A stretch of DNA of 7,853 bases, taken from the NCBI GenBank assembly GCA_012516015.1, contig JAAYXG010000499.1, positions 1 through 7,853 of the forward strand, given 5' to 3'. This document shows positions 1-6,081 of this stretch, piece by piece (the stretch's first letter is position 1; each line of letters opens with the position of its first letter). The notes under the pieces are model-generated. The model was not told where the DNA came from. It saw only the letters and a program-made list of their open reading frames with translations, and did no database searches. Source of the stretch: Lysobacteraceae bacterium. GTDB lineage: Bacteria > Pseudomonadota > Gammaproteobacteria > Steroidobacterales > Steroidobacteraceae. Position numbers and translations under genes: made by a program.

Positions 1-2
1 CG

Positions 3-35
3 CAGATCACGCTCGCACCCGCGATGAATCGCTAA
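3..35 (+). pseudogene. coaBC: coaBC upstream fragment ending at an in-frame TAA
   Basis: Read in the same frame as the downstream coaBC frame, the first bases of the window give Q-I-T-L-A-P-A-M-N-R and then TAA at 33-35. This is the start of the PAMNxxMW signature of the phosphopantothenoylcysteine decarboxylase (CoaC) domain. The signature continues as M-W-A-N-P-A-T-Q straight after the stop. In relatives the interrupted position is an ordinary residue, often Gln, so CAA to TAA is the simplest change. The fragment is cut by the window edge, so the rest of the CoaC domain cannot be checked. It could be a sequencing or assembly error, a true nonsense mutation, or the first half of a gene continued by reinitiation. 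Confidence 0.75.
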
Positions 36-896
36 ATGTGGGCGAATCCGGCGACGCAGGCCAACGTAGAAGTGCTGCGTGAGCGCGGCGTGCGTTTCCT
101 CGGACCGGATTCCGGCGAGCAGGCCTGCGGCGAAGTGGGTGTCGGGCGCATGGTCGAACCCGCACGCATTGCCGAGGAGATCTTCACCGTTCGAGGCGGG
201 CCGGGCGTCCTGCAGGGCTTGAAAGTCGTCGTCACTGCAGGCCCCACGCGCGAGCGCATCGATCCGGTGCGCTTCATCAGCAATCGCAGCTCGGGAAAGA
301 TGGGGTTCGCGGTCGCACAGGCCGCGCGCGAAGCGGGAGCCAAGGTCGTTCTCGTGAGCGGCCCGGTGCAGATTCCGACGCCAACCGGGATCGAGCGCAT
401 CGAAGTCGAAAGCGCAGAGCAAATGCTGAGCGCCGTGCAGAAACACATCGCCGATGCGGACATCTTCGTCGCCGCGGCGGCGGTGTCCGACTACAAGTGC
501 GCCAAAGTCGCGGGCGAGAAGATCAAGAAGACGAGCGACGTGATGTCGCTGTCGTTGTCCCGCGCGCCCGATGTGCTCGCGACGATCGGCCGAAGCGACT
601 CGCCGCCGTTCCTGGTCGGATTCGCCGCGGAGACCGAAAACGTCGAGCGCAACGCGCTCGCGAAGCTCGTAGGCAAGAATCTCGACATGATTGCCGCCAA
701 CAAAGTGGGCGACGGGCTCGGCTTCGACAAAGACGACAATGCGCTGACGGTGTATTGGAACGGCGGCAAGCGAGAGCTCGCGTTGACGAGCAAGATTGCC
801 TTGGCGCGCCAACTCGTCGAGTTGATCGCGGAACGATATCGTTTGCGCGTACCCAAGGGCTGTCCGAACACGGCGAAGCCAGCGGCTTCTCTGTAG
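36..896 (+). CDS. coaBC: CoaBC, C-terminal part: end of CoaC domain plus complete CoaB (phosphopantothenate-cysteine ligase)
   Basis: CoaBC is the bifunctional cytosolic enzyme that joins cysteine to 4'-phosphopantothenate (CoaB, CTP-dependent) and decarboxylates the product (CoaC) in coenzyme A synthesis. This frame holds the tail of CoaC, with the rest of the PAMNxxMW motif at its first residues and the flap motif [14 protein letters not shown] near residues 26-39, whose Cys is catalytic in the family. CoaB follows from about residue 61: [27 protein letters not shown], the AAAAVSDYK segment near residues 145-153, [13 protein letters not shown] and NLDMIAAN. Similarity to E. coli CoaBC is clear throughout. 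The frame opens at ATG 36, directly after an in-frame TAA (33-35), so this ATG is an internal Met of the motif and not a normal start. About 14 residues extend past the usual end, and the TAG stop lies inside a palindromic repeat. dut follows downstream, as in many gammaproteobacteria. Confidence 0.93.
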   Translation: MWANPATQANVEVLRERGVRFLGPDSGEQACGEVGVGRMVEPARIAEEIFTVRGGPGVLQGLKVVVTAGPTRERIDPVRFISNRSSGKMGFAVAQAAREAGAKVVLVSGPVQIPTPTGIERIEVESAEQMLSAVQKHIADADIFVAAAAVSDYKCAKVAGEKIKKTSDVMSLSLSRAPDVLATIGRSDSPPFLVGFAAETENVERNALAKLVGKNLDMIAANKVGDGLGFDKDDNALTVYWNGGKRELALTSKIALARQLVELIAERYRLRVPKGCPNTAKPAASL

Positions 897-971
897 GTCG
901 GAATTTATTCCGACACTTCTTGGTCGGATTGAAATCCGACCCACATGGTCGGACTAAAATTCCGACCTACA
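892..971. repeat. Three-palindrome REP-like block between coaBC and dut
   Basis: Three similar imperfect palindromes are built on gtcgga/tccgac. Unit 1 pairs gtcggaat (897-904) with attccgac (907-914). Unit 2 pairs ggtcggat (922-929) with atccgacc (934-941). Unit 3 pairs ggtcgga (947-953) with tccgacc (961-967). The whole block is also bounded by a perfect 12-bp inverted repeat, gtaggtcggaat at 893-904 and attccgacctac at 959-970. It fills nearly the whole coaBC-dut gap, contains the coaBC TAG stop (894-896) and ends five bases before the dut ATG. In RNA it would form either three small hairpins or one larger fold. It resembles the extragenic palindromes common in proteobacterial genomes; no mobilising transposase is visible here. 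Confidence 0.85.
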
Positions 972-975
972 AATA

Positions 976-1446
976 ATGACGCAACGATCACGAAGAAAAC
1001 TTCAGGTTCGCATTCTCGATCCACGCATCGGCCGGGAGTATCCGCTTCCCGCATACGCGACGTCGGGCTCCGCAGGCGTCGATCTGCGTGCGTGCTTGGA
1101 TGAAGCGATCGAGCTCAAGCCGGGCGACACGCAGCTCATTCCCTCCGGCATCGCGATTCATCTCGAGGATCCGGGCTACGCGGCAATCGTGTTGCCGCGA
1201 TCGGGTCTCGGCCACAAGCACGGCATCGTGCTCGGCAATCTCGTTGGGCTGATCGACTCGGACTACCAAGGGCAGGTGTTCGTGTCTGTTTGGAATCGCG
1301 GACAAGCGACTTTCACGATCCAGCCGGGCGAGCGCATCGCGCAGCTCGTCGTTGTGCCGGTCGTGCAGGTCGATTTCGAAGTCGTCGAAGAATTCACGGC
1401 CTCGGAGCGAGGCGCGGGCGGGTTCGGCAGCTCAGGCAGGCGCTGA
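976..1446 (+). CDS. dut: Deoxyuridine 5'-triphosphate nucleotidohydrolase (dUTPase)
   Basis: This trimeric cytosolic enzyme hydrolyses dUTP to dUMP and diphosphate. It keeps uracil out of DNA and feeds thymidylate synthesis. All five dUTPase motifs are present in order: [12 protein letters not shown] (28-39), [11 protein letters not shown] (73-83), [13 protein letters not shown] (87-99, with the catalytic Asp at 94), PGERIAQL (117-124) and the flexible C-terminal [11 protein letters not shown] (145-155), whose Phe covers the base in the active site. At 156 residues it is close to E. coli Dut and collinear with it. The ATG at 976 gives an N-terminus that aligns well, but no Shine-Dalgarno sequence precedes it because the palindromic block ends just upstream. 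It probably depends on transcription, and perhaps translation, coming from coaBC. Confidence 0.97.
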   Translation: MTQRSRRKLQVRILDPRIGREYPLPAYATSGSAGVDLRACLDEAIELKPGDTQLIPSGIAIHLEDPGYAAIVLPRSGLGHKHGIVLGNLVGLIDSDYQGQVFVSVWNRGQATFTIQPGERIAQLVVVPVVQVDFEVVEEFTASERGAGGFGSSGRR

Positions 1447-1454
1447 GTAAGCCG

Positions 1455-1527
1455 CGGACGGCGGACGGTGAAGAAGCAAAGGCCTTCAGTGCTCGTTCTT
1501 CTTTCGGTCTTCACCGTCCGCTGTCCG
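1455..1527. repeat. Long GC-rich inverted repeat between convergent genes, possible bidirectional terminator
   Basis: The left arm at 1455-1474 (cggacggcggacggtgaaga) and right arm at 1508-1527 (tcttcaccgtccgctgtccg) are complementary over 20 positions. The only non-Watson-Crick position would be a G-U pair in the plus-strand RNA. The loop is 33 bases. The element starts 8 bp after the dut stop and ends 11 bp before the stop of the converging DUF4124 gene, so it could end transcripts from both sides. There is no clear T-run after either arm, so it is not a textbook intrinsic terminator. The arms are built from a repeating ggacgg theme. It may instead be a copy of a dispersed repeat. Confidence 0.7.
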
Positions 1528-1538
1528 CCGTCCGCCGT

Positions 1539-2177
1539 TCACTTCAAACCCTTGAGCTCCTTGAAGCGTTTGATGTCCGCATCGAACGAGGCGTTGATCT
1601 CCTCTTGCTCGCGACGATTGTTGGCGAGCATTTCGTGATAGGTGCGCAAACTGTTCACCGTGTTCACCATCTCTTCGGCGAGATGGTCCGGAAGCGGCGG
1701 CGCATTCGGATCGTCGTTGTACGGCTTGAAGCGAGCAATCTGGTTTTCGATGCGGCTTTGACGCTCGCGCATGTGCGCAATGTTCTGCTCGGTGACGCGA
1801 TATTGTGCCTTGAGCAACTCGATTCGTTGATCACGCAACCGCTCGATATCCGCGACGCTCAGATAAGTATCGATCAGCATCCGATCGTGCTGCTCGCGGC
1901 GCTCGCGCTCTTTCCGGGCTTCCGCTTCCGCGGCTTCGCGCTTCAAGCGCTCGGCGCGCGTCGCGTCCCCTTCGATGACCCGCAGCACCATGCCGCGTTC
2001 ATCGAGCACCTCGGTGTCGAGGCCGGTGCATGCCGGTGGCACGCTGTCGCCGTAGTGGGTTTGCCCGCTCTTGTCCTTACAACGGTAGAACGCTTCGCGG
2101 GATGAGCCCTGAGCCGCCAGGGCGACCGTCGAGATCAGAAGCGTGCCCAGCAACGAGTAGCGCCAGAGTGTGTGCAT
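1539..2177 (-). CDS. Exported coiled-coil protein with N-terminal DUF4124-like domain
   Basis: The protein has 212 residues. It starts with a signal peptide: a short positive segment (HTLWRY), a hydrophobic core LLGTLLISTVALAA, and probable cleavage near residue 22, so the mature protein should be periplasmic. Residues 29-50 (FYRCKDKSGQTHYGDSVPPAC) match the pattern of DUF4124 domains, where an aromatic-x-C/W segment is followed by a G-x-x-x-Y-x-D turn. The two Cys (33 and 50) could form a disulfide. The rest, about 70-145 and 175-212, is rich in Arg, Glu and Lys with heptad-like spacing (RLKREAAEAEARKERERREQ), predicting coiled coil. Function is unknown. It lies 94 bp downstream of pyrE on the same strand but has its own likely promoter, and it converges with dut. 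Confidence 0.85.
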   Translation of the reverse strand: MHTLWRYSLLGTLLISTVALAAQGSSREAFYRCKDKSGQTHYGDSVPPACTGLDTEVLDERGMVLRVIEGDATRAERLKREAAEAEARKERERREQHDRMLIDTYLSVADIERLRDQRIELLKAQYRVTEQNIAHMRERQSRIENQIARFKPYNDDPNAPPLPDHLAEEMVNTVNSLRTYHEMLANNRREQEEINASFDADIKRFKELKGLK

Positions 2178-2204
2178 TGCGCGAGTTGTCGGAAAAGTTC
2201 GACT

Positions 2205-2232
2205 ATTGTGCCCCAGGTCGGCGTCCGGTCAA
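2205..2232 (-). promoter_or_regulatory. Sigma70-type promoter for the DUF4124 gene
   Basis: Read on the minus strand there is a -35 box TTGACC (2232-2227, five of six matches to TTGACA). After a 16-bp spacer comes a -10 box CACAAT (2210-2205, four of six matches to TATAAT). A start near 2198 would give a leader of about 20 bases before the ATG at 2177. No Shine-Dalgarno sequence is seen in the leader. A perfect 7-bp inverted repeat (ggcgtcc 2220-2226, ggacgcc 2238-2244) brackets the -35 box and could be an operator. This is pattern matching by eye, without transcript data. Confidence 0.45.
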
Positions 2233-2271
2233 CGTCGGGACGCCAAAAACGCCGCGATTTCGCGCGCGACT

Positions 2272-2913
2272 TCACATTGATGTTGTCGTCCCGTACTCGG
2301 CGCGGTAGCGCCGCAGCGCGGCGAGCTGGGCCGAATCGCCCGTGCGCTCCAAATAAACGATCAAGTCGTCGAGTTTGAGAATGCTCGTCACCGGTAACTC
2401 GAGCACTCGTTCTACCTCCTGCACGGCGGAGAGCTCGCCTTGCCCGCGCTCCTGGCGATCGAGCGCGAGCACGACACCGACCGGTTCGGCACCCGCCGCG
2501 CGGATGATATCGACCGACTCCCGAATCGCCGTTCCCGCGGTGATCACGTCGTCGACGATGAGCACGCGTCCGCGCAACGGCGCGCCGACGATCGAACCGC
2601 CCTCCCCATGATCCTTCGCTTCCTTGCGGTTGAATGCCCAAGGCAGGCTGCGGCCATGCGCGTCAGCGAGCCCGATCGCCGTCGCCGACACGAGCGGGAT
2701 ACCTTTGTAGGCGGGCCCGAACAGCACGTCGATCTCGATGCCCGCGGCCTGTATCGCATCGGCATAGTGGCGCCCCAGCTCGGCCAATGCGCGCCCGGTG
2801 TTGAAGAGCCCCGCATTGAAGAAGTAGGGGCTGATGCGCCCGGATTTGAGCTTGAATTCGCCGAACCGGAGCACGCCGAGCTCGAGGCAGAGATCGATGA
2901 AGGATGCAGACAT
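2272..2913 (-). CDS. pyrE: Orotate phosphoribosyltransferase
   Basis: PyrE converts orotate and PRPP to orotidine 5'-monophosphate and diphosphate in de novo pyrimidine synthesis; it is a cytosolic dimer. The sequence is collinear with E. coli PyrE. It shows [19 protein letters not shown] (17-35), the FGPAYKGIP segment (65-73), the mobile catalytic loop [12 protein letters not shown] (95-106) and the PRPP-binding motif [13 protein letters not shown] (117-129). The ATG at 2913 gives 213 residues, the E. coli length. A TTG two codons upstream (2919) is an alternative start; neither has a clear Shine-Dalgarno sequence. Stop is TGA. A divergent AmpG-like gene starts 103 bp away. I see no leader peptide with terminator-attenuator of the kind known for enterobacterial pyrE. 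Confidence 0.97.
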   Translation of the reverse strand: MSASFIDLCLELGVLRFGEFKLKSGRISPYFFNAGLFNTGRALAELGRHYADAIQAAGIEIDVLFGPAYKGIPLVSATAIGLADAHGRSLPWAFNRKEAKDHGEGGSIVGAPLRGRVLIVDDVITAGTAIRESVDIIRAAGAEPVGVVLALDRQERGQGELSAVQEVERVLELPVTSILKLDDLIVYLERTGDSAQLAALRRYRAEYGTTTSM

Positions 2914-3016
2914 ACGCAAGTCATCTGGCGGAGCAGGTGGGGATAGTAAGGCAACACACCGTCTTCACGTTAGCGATTGAGGCGCCGCCGCCTGTTCGTC
3001 GCTGCGATCCTTCGGC

Positions 3017-4405
3017 ATGATCCGCCCTTTATTCGTGGGCGACGTGGAGAAGCGATTGAGCGCAGCGGCAGGATCGACAGTGGTCGGGTGGCGACGTTAC
3101 GTCCCGCTGTCCGTGCGTCCCTACACCGAAGCGGCGCCGCTTGCCGCCTTCTTCCTCGGAATTTCCTCCGGTGCGCCGTACGCGATGATCGCGGCGACGC
3201 TCACGACGCGTCTTGCGCAGGACGGGATCGACAAGCGCGCAATCACGGCGTTCTCGCTCGCGTTCTTGGTCTACAACCTGAAATGGATCTGGGCGTGGGT
3301 CGTCGATAGCGTGCGATTGCCGATCATCGGTCGGCTTGGGCAACGCGTCTCGTGGCTGCTCTTCACCGGCGCGCTTGCCATTGCCGCTATCGTCAATCTC
3401 GGGCTCGCCGATCCGAAGACAAGCTTGATGGCCACCGCGCAGGCGGCGATCTTCGTCGCGATCGCAGGCGCAACCTACGACATCGTCATCGACGGCTATC
3501 GCATCGAGCTGCTCGAGCCCGAGCAATTGGGCGTGGGCTCCGGCATGTCGCAGTACGGGTGGAGAATCGGTTCGGTGCTCGCCGCCGCGCTCGCGCTCGC
3601 GCTCGCCGCGCGCATCGGGTGGCAGTTTGCGTACATCATCTGCGCAGCGCTCGCGATACCCGCCATGTTGACGGGTCTCATCATGGGCGAGCCGAAGCGC
3701 CACCGCGAACCCATCAAACGGCAAGGGTTGGCTGCGCTTTCGAGCTCGGTCATCGCGCCGATTTCGGAGTTCTTCCACCGGCAAGGCGCATGGCTCGTGC
3801 TGTTGTTCATCTTGCTGCACAAGATCGGCGATACGCTTGGACAGCTCACGTTTCGGCTGCTAGCCGAAGACATGCAGTACACGAATGACGAAATCGCGCT
3901 GTACGACGTGGGTTTCGGCTTCTGGGGATACCTCAGCGGCATCTTTCTCGGCGGCATTCTGTATTCGCGTCTCGGCATGAAGCGTTCGGTGCTGCTGAGC
4001 TTATGGCTCATGGCGATCTCCAACTTGAGCTTTGCCGGCCTTGCCGCGATGGGTCACTCGAATTGGGCGCTTGCCGGTGCGATGGGATTCGAGAACATCG
4101 CAAGCGGAATCGGCGGCGTGACGGTCGTCGCGTACTTCTCCGCGCTCTGCGACCTTCGCTTCACGGCCAGTCAGTATGCGTTGATCTCCGCGGCCTCGAG
4201 CGTCGTCGGCCGCATCTTGACGGGGACGAGCGCGGGCGCACTCATCGAGCAGCTTGGGTACGTGAACTTCTACTTGTTTACGTTCGTGATCGCGCTGCCG
4301 GGCATCGTGCTGTTCTGGCTGATGATGCGCGCCGGTTTGATCGATGCATCGGTCGGCACTGCGGCCACTCAGCGAAGTAAGCGGGCGGCGGACGGCGCGG
4401 CATAA
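3017..4405 (+). CDS. AmpG-like major facilitator superfamily permease
   Basis: AmpG permeases bring anhydromuropeptides (GlcNAc-anhMurNAc peptides) from the periplasm into the cytosol for cell-wall recycling and, in some bacteria, beta-lactamase induction. This 462-residue protein is hydrophobic throughout, with a dozen or more candidate membrane segments. It follows the E. coli AmpG pattern in order: FFLGISSGAPYAM (45-57), YNLKWIWAWVVDS (86-98), the conserved ATYDIVIDGYRIELL (152-166), EFFHRQGAWLVLLFILLHKIGD (251-272), MGFENIASGIGG (356-367) and ASQYALISAASSVVGR (384-399). Substrate is inferred from family only, so I give no symbol. Start is uncertain: ATG 3017 lacks a Shine-Dalgarno sequence, while an in-frame GTG at 3080 has AGGA six bases upstream and would remove 21 polar residues. 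The last residues (RSKRAADGAA) are encoded by a ggcggacgg-type repeat. No ampC or ampD lies in the window. Confidence 0.88.
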   Translation: MIRPLFVGDVEKRLSAAAGSTVVGWRRYVPLSVRPYTEAAPLAAFFLGISSGAPYAMIAATLTTRLAQDGIDKRAITAFSLAFLVYNLKWIWAWVVDSVRLPIIGRLGQRVSWLLFTGALAIAAIVNLGLADPKTSLMATAQAAIFVAIAGATYDIVIDGYRIELLEPEQLGVGSGMSQYGWRIGSVLAAALALALAARIGWQFAYIICAALAIPAMLTGLIMGEPKRHREPIKRQGLAALSSSVIAPISEFFHRQGAWLVLLFILLHKIGDTLGQLTFRLLAEDMQYTNDEIALYDVGFGFWGYLSGIFLGGILYSRLGMKRSVLLSLWLMAISNLSFAGLAAMGHSNWALAGAMGFENIASGIGGVTVVAYFSALCDLRFTASQYALISAASSVVGRILTGTSAGALIEQLGYVNFYLFTFVIALPGIVLFWLMMRAGLIDASVGTAATQRSKRAADGAA

Positions 4406-4415
4406 TCCCCATCGA

Positions 4416-4778
4416 ATGAGCGTTGAGATCTGTCGACTGGATGAGCTGAGCGATCCCGGCGCCCGCGGCTTTGCCGTCGGACGCGGCGATTGGCCGCTGC
4501 GCGGCTTCGTCGTACGTCGCGGTTCTGAGGTTTACGCCTACGTGAATCGCTGTCCCCACCAAGGCCATCCGCTCAACCTTCGTCCCGACGAATTCTTGTC
4601 TCGCGATCGTGCGCACATCCTGTGCAGCTCACACGGCGCGGTGTTCGAGCTGGAGAAGGGCGTCTGCGTTGCGGGTCCCTGCCCGGGCCGTGCGCTGATC
4701 AGTTTGCCTGTGCGCGTTTGCGACGGCGTCGTGTTGCTGGATGGAGATGCGGACGATCTCGCGAATCGTTACGCGTGA
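4416..4778 (+). CDS. Small Rieske [2Fe-2S] ferredoxin-like protein
   Basis: This stand-alone Rieske domain of 120 residues is an electron-transfer protein, probably soluble and cytosolic because there is no signal peptide or membrane segment. The cluster ligands are the pair C46-P-H48 in NRCPHQGHPL and the pair C70-S-S-H73 in CSSHGAVF, the standard CxH...CxxH arrangement with one Cys and one His in each pair. The GPCPG turn (87-91) and a following short beta strand are also typical of this fold. Its partner enzyme is not visible; such proteins serve oxygenases, nitrite-reductase-like enzymes or unknown partners. It starts 10 bp after the ampG-like stop, so the two are probably co-transcribed. 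The frame is open further upstream into the previous gene, but ATG 4416 fits the family's N-terminus. No good Shine-Dalgarno sequence is seen. Confidence 0.88.
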   Translation: MSVEICRLDELSDPGARGFAVGRGDWPLRGFVVRRGSEVYAYVNRCPHQGHPLNLRPDEFLSRDRAHILCSSHGAVFELEKGVCVAGPCPGRALISLPVRVCDGVVLLDGDADDLANRYA

Positions 4779-4782
4779 TCCG

Positions 4783-4807
4783 CTGTAGGTCGGAATTTAT
4801 TCCGACA
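4783..4807. repeat. Single copy of the coaBC-dut palindromic repeat unit
   Basis: These 25 bases are identical to 891-915, the first unit of the block between coaBC and dut. The hairpin is gtcggaat/attccgac with a two-base loop. The copy begins four bases after the stop codon of the Rieske gene. It lies in the convergent gap to the DUF6763-type gene, so it may also act as a transcript 3' end. A weaker hairpin follows at 4820-4845 (cccgcg/cgcggg with a 14-base loop). Confidence 0.85.
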
Positions 4808-4853
4808 GTTCATGGGAAGCCCGCGTTGCAGGAGCATTTCGCGGGTCGACCTG

Positions 4854-5180
4854 CTAATCCCCTGGCGACGGCCACTCGGAGTAGCCCGACGTTTCGCTTC
4901 GATCCAAGCACATGAGCGGATCGCTCCATGCCGACGTGAGCGGCACTTCGCGTTCGCTTTCGTAATCTTCCGGCTCGACGTCGACGGAACCCGTCCAATC
5001 TTCTGGCGGCTGCGCTTCCTCGAATTCCTGTTCGTCCCAAGATTCGAGATCGAATTCCTCGAGCGTGCCGTCGAAGTGCTGCACCTCGACTGTGCCGTCG
5101 TCGTGATCCACGGCAACGACTTCGAAGAGCGCGCCATGGCGGCGATACCACTCACCGACAACAGGACTGGGTGATGTCAT
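4854..5180 (-). CDS. Small acidic protein, DUF6763-like, function unknown
   Basis: This is a 108-residue cytosolic protein with no signal peptide. The N-terminal part SPVVGEWYRRHGALFEVVAVDHDDGTVEVQHFDG (about 5-38) reads as a short beta-barrel-like module. It resembles what I recall of the DUF6763 family, where P-x-x-G-x-W-Y is followed by two strands and a D-G turn. The middle (about 39-78) is very acidic (EEFDLESWDEQEFEEAQPPEDW). The start is well supported: on the minus strand AGGAG lies five bases before ATG 5180, and the longer upstream frame has no comparable signal. Stop is TAG. It sits 145 bp downstream of trmB on the same strand and converges with the Rieske gene. No catalytic motif is visible, and a binding or regulatory role is only a guess. 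Confidence 0.85.
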   Translation of the reverse strand: MTSPSPVVGEWYRRHGALFEVVAVDHDDGTVEVQHFDGTLEEFDLESWDEQEFEEAQPPEDWTGSVDVEPEDYESEREVPLTSAWSDPLMCLDRSETSGYSEWPSPGD

Positions 5181-5265
5181 GGCCACTCCTTCCGTCATCC
5201 AACGTTTGCGATCCATGCACTCGACGCGTCCGTGCGTTCGCTCTCGTCTCGGTGTGTCGACTCTT

Positions 5266-5294
5266 CTTTTAGTCCCGAAGCGGGTGGGATTCAA
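5266..5294 (-). promoter_or_regulatory. Candidate promoter of the DUF6763-type gene
   Basis: On the minus strand TTGAAT (5294-5289) and TAAAAG (5271-5266) are separated by 17 bp. Each matches four of six bases of the sigma70 consensus. It would give a leader of roughly 80 bases. A perfect 12-bp palindrome ggaaaattttcc (5297-5308) lies just upstream of the -35 and could be a protein-binding site. Support is by pattern only. Confidence 0.3.
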
Positions 5295-5325
5295 GAGGAA
5301 AATTTTCCGCAAAGCGGCAATCGCG

Positions 5326-6045
5326 CTACCGCTCGTCGCCTCGTCTTAGATACTCCAAATCCCAAACGCCATGCCCCAAGCGTTGCCCGCGCTTTTCGAA
5401 ACGCGTCAGCGGGCGTTCGTCGGGACGGGGCACGAAACCGGATTCGCCCGCACGATTGACGAAGAGAGGCGACGAGTCGAGCACTTCGCGCATGTGATGC
5501 GCATAAGGCTCCCAATCCGTCGCGAGTCGCAAGACTCCGCCGGGCGCGAGCACACGCGCGAGCAGGTCGGCAAACGCCGGTTGAATCAGGCGACGTTTGT
5601 GATGACGCTTCTTGGGCCAGGGATCCGGGAAGAAGATGTGCACGAGCGCAATCGATGCCGGCGGCAGGTGCTGCGACAGGACTTCAACGGCGTCGTGCAT
5701 GATGACGCGCACGTTCAACAATTGCGCACGCTCGATGCCGAGCAGTAAGTGGCCGACGCCCGGCGGGTGCACTTCGATACCGAGACAATTCCAAGCGGGA
5801 TTCGCCTGCGCGAACGAGAGCAATGCTTCGCCCGCGCCGAATCCGATCTCGATCAACGTGGACGCTTTTCTGCCGAACGCAGCGTCGAGATCGAGCTGCT
5901 CCGCATCGAGCCCGATGCCGTATTTGGGCCACAGCTCATCGAGCGCACGCTGTTGTGCGACCGTGGCGCGGCCGCGCCGAATGACAAAGCTGCGGACGCT
6001 GCGGCGGTAGGGCTGTGAAGCGGGACTCTCGTCGATCTCGGACAT
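5326..6045 (-). CDS. trmB: tRNA (guanine-N7-)-methyltransferase
   Basis: TrmB uses S-adenosylmethionine to methylate N7 of G46 in the variable loop of many tRNAs. Visible features are the N-terminal RSFVIRRGR (18-26), the SAM-binding motif LIEIGFGAG (64-72), the acidic GIEVH (89-93), HDAVEVL (117-123), the family hallmark FFPDPWPKKRHHKRR (138-152), TDWEPYAHHM (176-185) and the C-terminal TRFEKRGQRLGHGVWDL (214-230). All align with E. coli TrmB. The ATG at 6045 gives 239 residues, equal to the E. coli protein. A GTG nine codons upstream (6072) is a weaker alternative. Stop is TAG. The LysR-type gene ends 36 bp upstream on the same strand, so co-transcription is plausible, although a functional link is not obvious. 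Confidence 0.96.
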   Translation of the reverse strand: MSEIDESPASQPYRRSVRSFVIRRGRATVAQQRALDELWPKYGIGLDAEQLDLDAAFGRKASTLIEIGFGAGEALLSFAQANPAWNCLGIEVHPPGVGHLLLGIERAQLLNVRVIMHDAVEVLSQHLPPASIALVHIFFPDPWPKKRHHKRRLIQPAFADLLARVLAPGGVLRLATDWEPYAHHMREVLDSSPLFVNRAGESGFVPRPDERPLTRFEKRGQRLGHGVWDLEYLRRGDER

Positions 6046-6081
6046 GCGGCACACGATGAAAATCGGGCGCACATCATAGCG

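Noticed and set aside
33..36. Natural division of coaBC into separate coaC and coaB genes
   Set aside because: The stop lies within the CoaC signature motif and upstream of the CoaC catalytic Cys segment, not at the domain boundary.
892..971. CRISPR array
   Set aside because: The units are short imperfect palindromes separated by only a few bases, with no regular spacers and no cas genes.
1290..2105. Long plus-strand open frame overlapping dut and opposite the DUF4124 gene
   Set aside because: It is antisense to a gene with a clear signal peptide and domain, gives a low-complexity Arg/Leu/Ala translation, and overlaps the well-defined dut end.
2220..2249. Intrinsic terminator for pyrE at the ggcgtcc/ggacgcc hairpin
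   Set aside because: On the minus strand the five Ts precede the hairpin instead of following it; the arms overlap a promoter and fit an operator better.
2914..3016. Attenuator or leader peptide for pyrE, or a strong promoter between pyrE and the ampG-like gene
   Set aside because: A TACTAT-like -10 is present on the minus strand, but I found no suitable -35 and no terminator hairpin with a T-run.
3029..3820. 263-codon minus-strand open frame opposite the ampG-like gene
   Set aside because: Its translation is rich in Arg, Asp and Glu, as expected from the complement of a GC-rich membrane-protein gene, and it has no recognisable motif.
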